64,000 nt of DNA, from positions 73,987,617 through 74,051,616 of the forward strand of contig NC_087063.1 in assembly GCF_963678635.1 (NCBI RefSeq). The letters are read 5' to 3'. Shown piece after piece: positions 41,303-50,300 of the stretch (the stretch's first letter is position 1; the number at the start of each line of letters is the position of its first letter). Source of the DNA: Symsagittifera roscoffensis (lineage: Eukaryota > Xenacoelomorpha > Acoela > Convolutidae). The notes beneath the pieces are model-generated. The model saw only the letters and a program-made list of their open reading frames with translations. It was not told the origin of the DNA and searched no databases. Both the position numbers and the translations under genes were made by a program.

Positions 41303-44244
41303 AGAAAGATCAAAATCTACCAAACAAAAATGTATACAGCAACAACAGTTCAGGAAAACCACTACCGAGCAATACCAACTACACGAGAAATCAATCACCA
41401 CATAACTCAAGTTATGGAGGAAGATCGCCAGAACGAAGAAATACACAAAATTCGTCACAAAATCACTACAATAGACCAAATAGTAGAAATAACTACTCCA
41501 GATCAAATTCAAATACAACACGATTTGTTTCTAGATCTAATTCCCAATCAAGAAATAATTACTATCCAAACAATCAATCACGAAATTCATCATACAATAG
41601 AAATAGAAACTACTCCAATAATCGGAATAGAAGTTATTCAAACAACCGAAACCAGAATTACCCGAACAATCGATCAAGGAATAACTCATATAATAGATCA
41701 AACTATAACAGACCAAACAATAATTACCAAAACACATCACGAAATAATTCACAAAATCGACATTCAAGTTATAATAATCGTTATCGAAATTATTCCCAAT
41801 CACCACACAGGAATAATAACCATTATAATAATTCTAACAATCGCCACAGAAGTAGTACACCTAAACATCAAAGAAATATTAATCAAGTACAATCAAACCC
41901 AGAAACGACATCAGACCCCCCAGGTATTGATGACACAGTAAATGATACGTTACAACTCAATCAAATAAACTGTGGATCATCAGACTCAGAAAGTGAAACA
42001 GAAAACACTATCTCCATCAATATGATAGCAGTCGAAAATGACTATGAACCTATTATATATGAACAACCATTTTCATCACATATATATGAAAATCAATTAG
42101 AACTCCTTCACAATTATTATATTGAACCCATCCATTCTACACAAACAACACAAGAAACAAACGAAATTAACACTACAAATCAACCCAATGAGAATGACAA
42201 AACAAAATGCTTAAATACAAATCACATCTATCAAAACATACAAAAAGAACAACCCAAAGAAAAAATTTGGACAATACCATTTCTTTTAGAAAGTCCAAGA
42301 AGCAAAGAATTTCAACCACCAGATCTTGAAATTGATTTTTTAATTGATTCAGGAGCAGAATCAAATATAATAAACATTCCCACATGGAATGAAATAAAAA
42401 CCTTACACCCAAAGCTAACACCTCTTGAAACCTCCAGTAAACTAGCAACAGCACAAGGATCAACATTGGTAAACTATGGAAAAATTCAATTATTTCTTCT
42501 CCCCACAAGAACAATGGAGCAAAATAAAATTTTAACTAAACCATTTCAACAAATATTCCATATCACAGATATTAAACACAATATCATTGGAATACCATTT
42601 ATCTCTAAATATATACCAACAATCAACATATTAAACAGTAAAATACTAATCAAAGATAAATACACAAAAACAAAAGACACATCCCTAACATTTTTTCAAA
42701 GATTAAACAAACAACCACCATTCTTTTCAAAATTTTATCCAATATTTAACCAACAAAGAAAACACCTGAAACCACTATCAGGAAACATATATAATTTTTC
42801 AATAAAACAAGTTCACCAATATGATAAAAGACAAAATAAACAACAACTCTATATGTCAGACTTTGAATTCAAACCTATCCATAAGTTTTTCAAAATCACA
42901 ATCTCATCCATAAAATATTTGAAAAACTCGAATTCAGATATTATATCTCTACATGTATACAACAATACACCTTACCAAGTAACATTACCTTTAGGACTTT
43001 TAGGCTATTGTGAAACCAACGCTACAATATCACCAATACACGAAAAAGCATATCGCGTAAATAATATACTCCAATTATTAGATATTTGTCAATCCACAAT
43101 TCTTAATGAAGAATTATCCATAAATAATATAATAAGTAACGAAAAAAGAAATACGGATTATTTCACAAAAACCCCATATTTCAAACCGACATTCAACATA
43201 AATAACTACACAGAGAATCAACAGAAATTTTTAACAATGTTTAATTTCCAACATTCACAAATAACACAAGACGAATTTGAAAAATTAGCCAAACAGCTAA
43301 TTAAATATTCATCAGTCTATGCAACATCAAAATTTGATGTTGGCAAAATCAGCTCATCACTACATCTCCTATTAAAACCAGACGCAGTTTTCAAAAAACA
43401 AAGAGCAAGTAAAGTACCAATTCACTTACACGATAAAGTGAACAGATTACTCGACATTTTAGAAGAATACAACATTATATCACCAGTAAATAAAGAAGAA
43501 CAACCCAAAGGTAACACATTTAACAACCCTGTTATCATTCTAGCCAAAGGAGAATCATTAAAAATCGTTCTCGACGCTAGATACCTCAACTCACTCATAG
43601 ATGAATCAATGTGTAATTGGCCTATTGAACCAATACAAGTTATTTTAACAAAAATAAACGGAAAATACTTTACAACCGCAGATATGAATAGTGCATACAA
43701 TCAAATGCCATTAGATGAACAATCGCGACGTTTAACACAATTTGTTATTGGAAACCAACAGTATGAATTCAACCGCTTATTCTATGGAATATCCATAGGA
43801 CCAGCAGCATTTTCAGCTTTTATGAGCAAAATTTTTCGACCACTAATACTCAAGAAAAACGCAATCACCTATTTAGACGATGTTTTTATGCAATCACAGA
43901 CTAAAGAAGAAATGTTCAATGTTTTAGAACAATATCACCAAATACTTCAGAACGAAAATCTGAAGGCCGCCCCTGATAAATCACACTTCTTTTTAACACG
44001 AGTAAAATTCTTAGGACATAACATAGAAAGAAAAACAATCACTCCATTAAAATCACGCATTGACGCTATTCAGAAACTCCAACCACCGACAAATAAAAAG
44101 AAAATCCAAGAATTCCTTGGAATGCTAAACTTTTTAAGCAAATATGTTTATAAAATGCAATTATATCTAAGACCATTCTATAATATACTTAGACAACAAA
44201 ATAATTTTGAATGGAATACAGAACATCAAGCACGATTTGAATAA
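41194..44244 (+). CDS. Element A Pol part 1: Ser/Asn/Arg-rich linker, protease, RT
   Basis: This 1016-codon frame overlaps the gag core. It begins with a long Asn/Ser/Arg/Tyr-rich low-complexity region (residues ~15-230). The aspartic protease follows (FLIDSGAESNIINIP, about residue 385). The RT has FTTADMNSAYNQMPLDEQ, LFYGISIGPAAF and the catalytic TYLDDVF (about 908), with connection sequence FLGHNIERKTI. The frame ends at TAA 44242-44244, after which RNase H continues in the same frame. The stop is therefore probably a point mutation between RT and RNase H, or conceivably a readthrough site. Confidence 0.88.
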   Translation: MPTIRNSISECRQKQQDNQNKPQKYKEPNKSFYQYMKKDQNLPNKNVYSNNSSGKPLPSNTNYTRNQSPHNSSYGGRSPERRNTQNSSQNHYNRPNSRNNYSRSNSNTTRFVSRSNSQSRNNYYPNNQSRNSSYNRNRNYSNNRNRSYSNNRNQNYPNNRSRNNSYNRSNYNRPNNNYQNTSRNNSQNRHSSYNNRYRNYSQSPHRNNNHYNNSNNRHRSSTPKHQRNINQVQSNPETTSDPPGIDDTVNDTLQLNQINCGSSDSESETENTISINMIAVENDYEPIIYEQPFSSHIYENQLELLHNYYIEPIHSTQTTQETNEINTTNQPNENDKTKCLNTNHIYQNIQKEQPKEKIWTIPFLLESPRSKEFQPPDLEIDFLIDSGAESNIINIPTWNEIKTLHPKLTPLETSSKLATAQGSTLVNYGKIQLFLLPTRTMEQNKILTKPFQQIFHITDIKHNIIGIPFISKYIPTINILNSKILIKDKYTKTKDTSLTFFQRLNKQPPFFSKFYPIFNQQRKHLKPLSGNIYNFSIKQVHQYDKRQNKQQLYMSDFEFKPIHKFFKITISSIKYLKNSNSDIISLHVYNNTPYQVTLPLGLLGYCETNATISPIHEKAYRVNNILQLLDICQSTILNEELSINNIISNEKRNTDYFTKTPYFKPTFNINNYTENQQKFLTMFNFQHSQITQDEFEKLAKQLIKYSSVYATSKFDVGKISSSLHLLLKPDAVFKKQRASKVPIHLHDKVNRLLDILEEYNIISPVNKEEQPKGNTFNNPVIILAKGESLKIVLDARYLNSLIDESMCNWPIEPIQVILTKINGKYFTTADMNSAYNQMPLDEQSRRLTQFVIGNQQYEFNRLFYGISIGPAAFSAFMSKIFRPLILKKNAITYLDDVFMQSQTKEEMFNVLEQYHQILQNENLKAAPDKSHFFLTRVKFLGHNIERKTITPLKSRIDAIQKLQPPTNKKKIQEFLGMLNFLSKYVYKMQLYLRPFYNILRQQNNFEWNTEHQARFE

Positions 44245-46440
44245 ATTAAAAAACTTCTAACTGAACAAATTTCGAATACAATTCCAGATCCAAATCAACC
44301 ATTCTACGCAATGTGCGATGCTTCGAACTTTGGCATCGGCGCAGCGTTATTACAATCACATAATGGTACAAACAAAATGAACCTTATATCAGCAAATTCT
44401 CGATTATTCACTCAAGCAGAGCTAAGACTCTCAACCCTAATGAGAGAATGTACAGCCATAATCTATACACTTACGGAATATGAATTTCTGATACTTGGAT
44501 CAAAACATCCAACAGTTCTATTCACAGATCACAAACCAATCATTTTTCTCTTCACACAAAAATCCAACCCAAATCACCGAGTTTACAGATTTCAATTAAT
44601 TCTAATGAAATTTCCAAACTTACATATAGTTTGGACAGCAGGAAAAAATCTTGCATTACCAGACACATTTAGTCAAAATACACCACCTGAATTACTTACA
44701 CGTAAAACTACAGTTGAAATACCTAAAAATATAAAATTCTACCTTGCAAAAAACGAAACATCACCCCGACTAGAATGCAAATATGCAGTAAAAACTGACG
44801 TTGAACAATCACAGATAAATAATCTACAACACTTTCCGCTTTATTTAGATTGTCAAAATAACCACTACGAAGTTGATCTACTTGGAACATCAACTTTTAA
44901 ACCAATTCCATACTCACAATGGATAAAAAATAACACCCAACAAAAAAGAGTAAAACAACACTCGCATAAAAAAGACCTTTTTCCACTAATTGAAAAAGAA
45001 AACCTAACTGATAAAATAAATTTATCACGACCACAAACAAACGATTCAAAATACACAATAAATCAAGTTTTTGACCTCCATGACCCACTTGATACAATAC
45101 CCTTATCTAAATTAGAAATAGAAAACATTTTTCTCCCCCCAACAGAAACAATCACAATTTCAACATTGAAACAATACCAAAATCTTGACCCAGTAATTAG
45201 ACAACTAAAATCATGGCACAAATATAAAACTAAACCCGTCAAGGCAGATACAACTATTTTAGGAAATAAAACACTCCTCCGATATTTTCGAAAATTCAAT
45301 AATACAACAATTAACGAAAACACAGACCTTCTAGAATACAAATTAAATGAATCTACAGTTCCCTGTCTCCCTTTAAGTATGATTCGCATAGCTTTTAATA
45401 TTTCACATACACAAAATATTAAAGGACACTCTGGATCAGAGAAAACATATTCAAATTTTATACAAAACTTTTATTTCCCAAATGCACCAATTTGGATAAA
45501 AGTACTATGCAATGACTGTATAGTATGCCAACTAAATAAACCTTACCCAAATCAAAAACAAATAGCACAAAAACAAGATTTTAAAGGACAAAGTTTGTAC
45601 TTTAACCACCGTATCTCATTAGATACTAAAGGACCAATTTCACCCTCATCCGAAGGAAACTCCTACATTATGGTAATTGTTGACGCATTTACACATTATG
45701 TAGCACTTAACCCAGTACCACATTGTAACGCTTATTACGCTTACACAACGCTTTATGAACACTGGATAGCCAAATTTGGACTACCAGAAATTCTAGTTAC
45801 AGATAACGGTACAGAATTCATAAATAATGAAATTATCACACTATGTCATTTATATAACATCAAACACAAACCACGTACATCTCACGCACCTTGGACAAAC
45901 GGCTTAGTCGAAGGTATGAACCGTTCACTACAAGAATATCTTAGATGTATCATCAATGGAAATGATACAAGATATACTGAATGGTCAGCAGATGTAAAAT
46001 TATTTCCCCTAGCATATAATTCACAAATCACGACAACTCTAGGAATGTCACCATATGAAATGGTTTTTAACCAAAAGCCACGCAAACCAATAATGTTTAC
46101 AGCAAACTCTCATAAAAACGCACAAGGTTATTGTCAACCAAATAAAGACTCAATTTGTTATAACCTACCTTTACATACACACGATGAAGATCATTTTCAT
46201 CACCCACAAATTCTTAAATTAGCCTCCGGTACACACACCGAATGGATTTTCAACAGAGACAAAAAACACAATGAAATTTACCAAAAAGTAACAAAAAAGT
46301 TGTTACAAAGGCAAAATATTAATGAACAATTAAATTCACGCTTTACACCAGCCTCCGATTTAAAAATTGGAACATTTGTTTTAATACCCAATTTTAATAC
46401 TCAAAAAGGAATTTCTAAAAAAATTACAAACCCTTCGTAA
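44245..46440 (+). CDS. Element A Pol part 2: RNase H and integrase
   Basis: In frame with part 1; the first ATG after the stop is 44311. RNase H has FYAMCDASNFGIGAALLQ, RECTAIIYTL and FTDHKPI. The integrase shows an HHCC zinc domain (HTQNIKGHSG...CNDCIVC) and the DDE core: SLDTKGP, VTDNGTEF and NGLVEGMNRSLQEYL. The frame ends at 46440 because of an extra base in an A-run near 46418. The integrase C-terminal GPYQI-type segment continues out of frame to about 46918. Integrase would insert the cDNA into the genome; this copy is unlikely to make it whole. Confidence 0.88.
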   Translation: MKKLLTEQISNTIPDPNQPFYAMCDASNFGIGAALLQSHNGTNKMNLISANSRLFTQAELRLSTLMRECTAIIYTLTEYEFLILGSKHPTVLFTDHKPIIFLFTQKSNPNHRVYRFQLILMKFPNLHIVWTAGKNLALPDTFSQNTPPELLTRKTTVEIPKNIKFYLAKNETSPRLECKYAVKTDVEQSQINNLQHFPLYLDCQNNHYEVDLLGTSTFKPIPYSQWIKNNTQQKRVKQHSHKKDLFPLIEKENLTDKINLSRPQTNDSKYTINQVFDLHDPLDTIPLSKLEIENIFLPPTETITISTLKQYQNLDPVIRQLKSWHKYKTKPVKADTTILGNKTLLRYFRKFNNTTINENTDLLEYKLNESTVPCLPLSMIRIAFNISHTQNIKGHSGSEKTYSNFIQNFYFPNAPIWIKVLCNDCIVCQLNKPYPNQKQIAQKQDFKGQSLYFNHRISLDTKGPISPSSEGNSYIMVIVDAFTHYVALNPVPHCNAYYAYTTLYEHWIAKFGLPEILVTDNGTEFINNEIITLCHLYNIKHKPRTSHAPWTNGLVEGMNRSLQEYLRCIINGNDTRYTEWSADVKLFPLAYNSQITTTLGMSPYEMVFNQKPRKPIMFTANSHKNAQGYCQPNKDSICYNLPLHTHDEDHFHHPQILKLASGTHTEWIFNRDKKHNEIYQKVTKKLLQRQNINEQLNSRFTPASDLKIGTFVLIPNFNTQKGISKKITNPS

Positions 46441-46918
46441 AGGACCATACCAAATAATTGCAAAACCCACTGATGTCACATATAAAATCACCGACGCAGA
46501 CAAAAAAGAAATCGTTCAACACCGAAATAACCTATTACCTTATTATCCAAAAGAATACGCACTCCGCGAACTAACTCAATTATATTCTTTTACAGGTTTA
46601 AAAGTTATTCAAAATGACCCACATACGGAAAATACAACAAAGGAACAAAAAGATTTTCACCTCAAAAACCAAAAAACAAAATCAACCACCACAAAAAACA
46701 ATACAAAAAATCTAGATCAAAATACATCTCAAAAAGAAAGAAAAAATAGAAAAATGACAGAAAAAATAATACCCCAAGAACAAATCGACAAATCAGAACA
46801 TAGAGAGTCTTCACGACTTAGAAATCAACCACGTAAAAATTATAAATTATTCATCCCACAATTGTGCCAGTCGGTCATATTTGGAAGTTTGACCTTGAGA
46901 GGAGCAAAAAACACTTGA
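46425..46918 (+). pseudogene. Out-of-frame integrase C-terminus, element A
   Basis: After the A-run at 46418-46424, another frame reads RKGPYQIIAKPTDVTYKITD, the typical Gypsy integrase C-terminal GPY/F segment. A Lys/Asn/Thr-rich tail follows, ending in SSRLRNQPRKNYK near 46850. The element's own sequence seems to end about 46862, where base composition changes; the last codons to the stop at 46918 read into element B. Confidence 0.7.
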
Positions 46919-49283
46919 TTTTGGAGTGAAATTTAATTTTTCAAAATTTCGAATGGAACCTGTCATGCACGATTTTCTCGCGAGAACTGAAAATCAGAAA
47001 AAGAGATCAGAACAATTTCAGAACAATTGAGTCGCATACGCGGGAAAGTCGCAAGAAAAAGCAGTAGGAAATTGCTATTCGCAATTTCCATCACTATAAT
47101 AATCGAGAGTAGAGCTGTCCCATCTGTGACAGAGACGAGAGCATTCCCTCGAATTGGATTATAACGACTGGAGTATTATTCGGAACTGGACTAGAGTGAA
47201 CCTTCGGTGGAAAGGTGGACAGCTTGAGTGTCCTAATGGTTCACAAGAAAACTATTGTCTAGAGTATAAACTCGTTCTCATTGTTAAAACTATAAAACAT
47301 TAGACTCATTTAGTTACGTTATTTAATTCTTGAGTTAGTTACCGACTGGATTATTTCCCACTTCTTGAGCGTGCTACTATGTGAGTACAAATTTAAATTC
47401 CTAGAGTGTGTTTTATAATTGTTATGTTGAGGTAAGGCGAGTTTTAGGTTGATCCATCTGAAATGGATCAAAGTTCCACTGTCTAATAAAAAAGCAACTT
47501 AACGGATTGTTCCAACCCGGTTTTTAACGGCGTTCATGTATTTTGGGTATCTAGAGACCTAAGTATGTGGACGTTTCTAATTCTAGAGTGGGGGGATATT
47601 TTAGTAGTAGCCTTTAAGCTGTAACGGGTCGTAGTCTCATGTCACAAGCGAACCGAACTGGCTCCGACCGTTCTTGAGGTAGAAAAACACAAGAGATGGT
47701 GTCCCTGACCCTTGAGCCAGTGGTTATAGGGCCTATTTTTCTTAAGCCTCATGTGTGACTGCAGTAGACGAATGTTACATAGTGTTTTTATGGCGCTCCT
47801 GGGTGTTTACGACATCAAGACTACGGAGTCGAACCCACTTGAGACAGCTTCGGGCTGAATGCCCATTCTAGAGTACCGGCGGTACGGTTCGACAGGAACG
47901 TGCAAACCTTCCGGTTGTACCGTGATAGCTTTTTAAGAAAACTCGAGAAAATTTCCTGGTACGCTCTCCGAACGAGGCTTAGCTAACCGAGTAAAGGGGG
48001 GCAACTAGGGAGACAAAAACACGAGCAAAAAGACAAAAAGCAAAACAAAAACCAAAAAAGAATAGAAAAAGGAACAAAAACCATAAAACGAAAAAAGACA
48101 GTGACTTTGACACCAGATTAGTTGGATCAAACCTTTATATTAATTAAATAGTATACCCATACTGTTTTACAAGTTCGATCGTTTCGATCAACCTAGCAAT
48201 TTAAACCAGTAAACTGAATAAAGTGCCCGAAGTGGGGCGTCGTCAAGGGTTTTCAGATAGCTTGGAACTTAGCTGGACCAATAGGAGACTTGACTGGAAG
48301 AGGTGACCAGCCGAGTGGGAAAGTGGTTCAGGGACACTTGAGCTGAACCAATAGGAGACTTGACTGGAAGAGGTGACCAGCCGAGTGGGAAAGTGGTTCA
48401 GGGACACTTGAGCTGAACCAATAGGAGACTGGACTGGAACAGGTGACCAGTCGAGTGGGAAAGCAGCCAAGAAGGATTTGGCAATTCTCGAGTTCTCAAG
48501 TTGGGCAGAACGGGTATCGTTAGAATCCACATTACATTATAGGAGATAAGTGTAAAATTGGATAAGCGAAATCCCCCAGTTTTGAGGAACGTTTTTACTT
48601 GAGCAGGCCTGGAAACAGGTCTACGGTTTTCTCTTGAGAGGTTTAGCACCCGGCGCTTAAAGTAATTTTTAGGCTTAAGAAGGGGGGCTAGAAAGGGGGG
48701 AGGTTAGAAGGGGGACTGGTTAAGTTAGAGGTTGGCGGTTGTAAATTGTAAAAAGGGGGAAATTAGAGTAACTAATTAGTCGACATCGTTGACTTAGTTA
48801 CATTAGAAATTAACACGCGTTGGTAATATTAGGTGGAGATCCAAAATTCAACTCGAGTTAAGACTGGTACGCTGGTTGGTTTGGTAGGGGGGACCGGATA
48901 TAAACAGCTTTTGTGAAACCCCATAAGATCACTAGTGGGGGGAGGAAAACGCGTGGCAATTAGGTACCAGACATTTTTTTCGACGAAAGGTAGACATTGG
49001 TCACCTTTGAATTTCAGGTGGGCTCATTTTTCTGTTTTTATTATTTTTCTTACTTAGATTTTTGTTGCATTTTAGTGAGGATTTGTGTTTGGTTTTATAC
49101 GAACAGGTGATCACAAGATACCTGCGCACCTACATTGAAATAGAAACAACCAAAAAGAAGAGGGGGGTCAGCATTTGGCTTTTAAGAGAGGGTTTTTGGG
49201 AAAATTTTACTAGAGCTTGAGTGGTGGTACAAGGTACGGTGATTCAAGAAGACCCTACAACGAGGAAGACACTCCGTGACGAG
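46863..49283 (+). other. Element B 5' LTR and leader
   Basis: No coding frame of note. It should contain the 5' LTR and the primer-binding site. An A-rich tract lies at about 48015-48100 and a 70-bp tandem repeat at 48272-48470. I did not identify a TATA box, polyadenylation site or primer-binding site with confidence. Confidence 0.45.
48272..48470. repeat. 70-bp tandem repeat, three copies
   Basis: Units start at 48272, 48342 and 48412 with GCTGAACCAATAGGAGAC (the first with GG for GA). The first two are nearly identical; the third diverges and is shortened after AAAGCAG. It lies in the leader of element B. Each unit contains CCAAT and TGACCAG words that might bind factors, but that is speculative. 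Confidence 0.9.
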
Positions 49284-50030
49284 TCTTGGGACAGTACCGA
49301 AGAAGTCTTGGGACAGAGCAGTCTTGGGACAGTGGTCTTGGGACAGGGTCTTGGGACAGTGGTCTTGGGACAGGGTCTTGGGACAGTGGTCTTGGGACAG
49401 GGTCTTGGGACAGTGGTCTTGGGACAGTGGTCTTGGGACAGTGGTCTTGGGACAGGGTCTTGGGACAGTGGTCTTGGGACGGGGTCTTGGGACAGTGGTC
49501 TTGGGACAAGGGTCTTGGGACAGGGTCTTGGGACAGGGTCTTGGGACAGTGGTCTTGGGACAGGGTCTTGGGACAGGGTCTTGGGACAGTGGTCTTGGGA
49601 CAGGGTCTTGGGACAGTGGTCTTGGGACAGGGTCTTGGGACAGTGGTCTTGGGACAGTGGTCTTGGGACAAGGGTCTTGGGACACTAGTCTTGGGACACT
49701 AGCCTTGGGACACTGGTCTTGGGACACTGGTCTTGGGACAGTAGTCTTGGGACACTAGCCTTGGGACAGTAGTCTTGGGACACCAGCCTTGGGACACTGG
49801 TCTTGGGACACTACCCTTGGGACACTAGTCTTGGGACAGTAGTCTTGGGACACTAGCCTTGGGACACTAGTCTTGGAACACTAGCCTTGGGACACTGGTC
49901 TTGGGACACTACCCTTGGGACACTAGTCTTGGGACAGTAGTCTTGGGACAGTAGTCTTGGGACACTAGCCTTGGGACACTAGTCTTGGGACAGTAGTCTT
50001 GGTACAAGGGTCTTAGGACACTAGCGGAGA
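49284..50030. repeat. Minisatellite of 13-14-bp units in the element B leader
   Basis: The core TCTTGGGACA is repeated some fifty times. Variants include TCTTGGGACAGTGG, TCTTGGGACAGGG, TCTTGGGACACTAG and CCTTGGGACACTGG. The left part (to ~49680) is dominated by ACAGTGG/ACAGGG units, the right part by ACACTAG/ACAGTAG units. Because unit lengths mix 13 and 14, several frames on both strands stay open by chance, giving spurious ORFs of 110-180 codons. It ends about 270 bp before the gag-pol start. Confidence 0.95.
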
Positions 50031-50300
50031 GTACTGTGATAGTGACGAATAGTCTTGGGACGGTATAAAAATTGAAGTAGAATCACAACAAGTGTGTCTT
50101 AAGACAGAATAAGACAAATCGAAATAGGTACGGTTAAGACCAAATTAAGGAAAGTTTTTCGGAGGTTTTAGAAAGAGAATTGGATAAGGTTTTTAACACG
50201 TTGTACAGAATTTGTTACCACAAAAAATATTTTTTTTACCCTTAGAATAGAATCGTGTATATAATAAAATTGTAAATAGGAGCAGTTGTAAATAGAAATA
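50031..50300 (+). other. Spacer between minisatellite and gag-pol
   Basis: An AT-rich 270-bp leader end. No hairpin, primer-binding site or ORF that I can support. Confidence 0.4.

Larger units (their letters stand above)
36678..46862 (+). mobile_element. Ty3/Gypsy element A, A-rich and inactivated
   Basis: A leader, then gag-like and pol frames in the order Gag, protease, RT, RNase H, integrase (Ty3/Gypsy order). The sense strand is strikingly poor in G and rich in A and C up to about 46860, where composition changes abruptly at the start of element B. No 3' LTR is present before that junction and no 5' LTR could be paired, so both edges are approximate. Lesions: stop at 40331, a one-base loss near 41209, stop at 44242 and an extra base in the A-run near 46418. 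Confidence 0.8.

Noticed and set aside
49182-49758. Overlapping ORFs of 110-181 codons on both strands encoding repeats such as VPRPLSQD or LGTVVLGQ
   Set aside because: They are translations of the 13-14-bp minisatellite; open frames on both strands follow from the repeat unit, and no gene signal accompanies them.
49284-50030. CRISPR array
   Set aside because: Units are only 13-14 bp without unique spacers, and the genome is eukaryotic.
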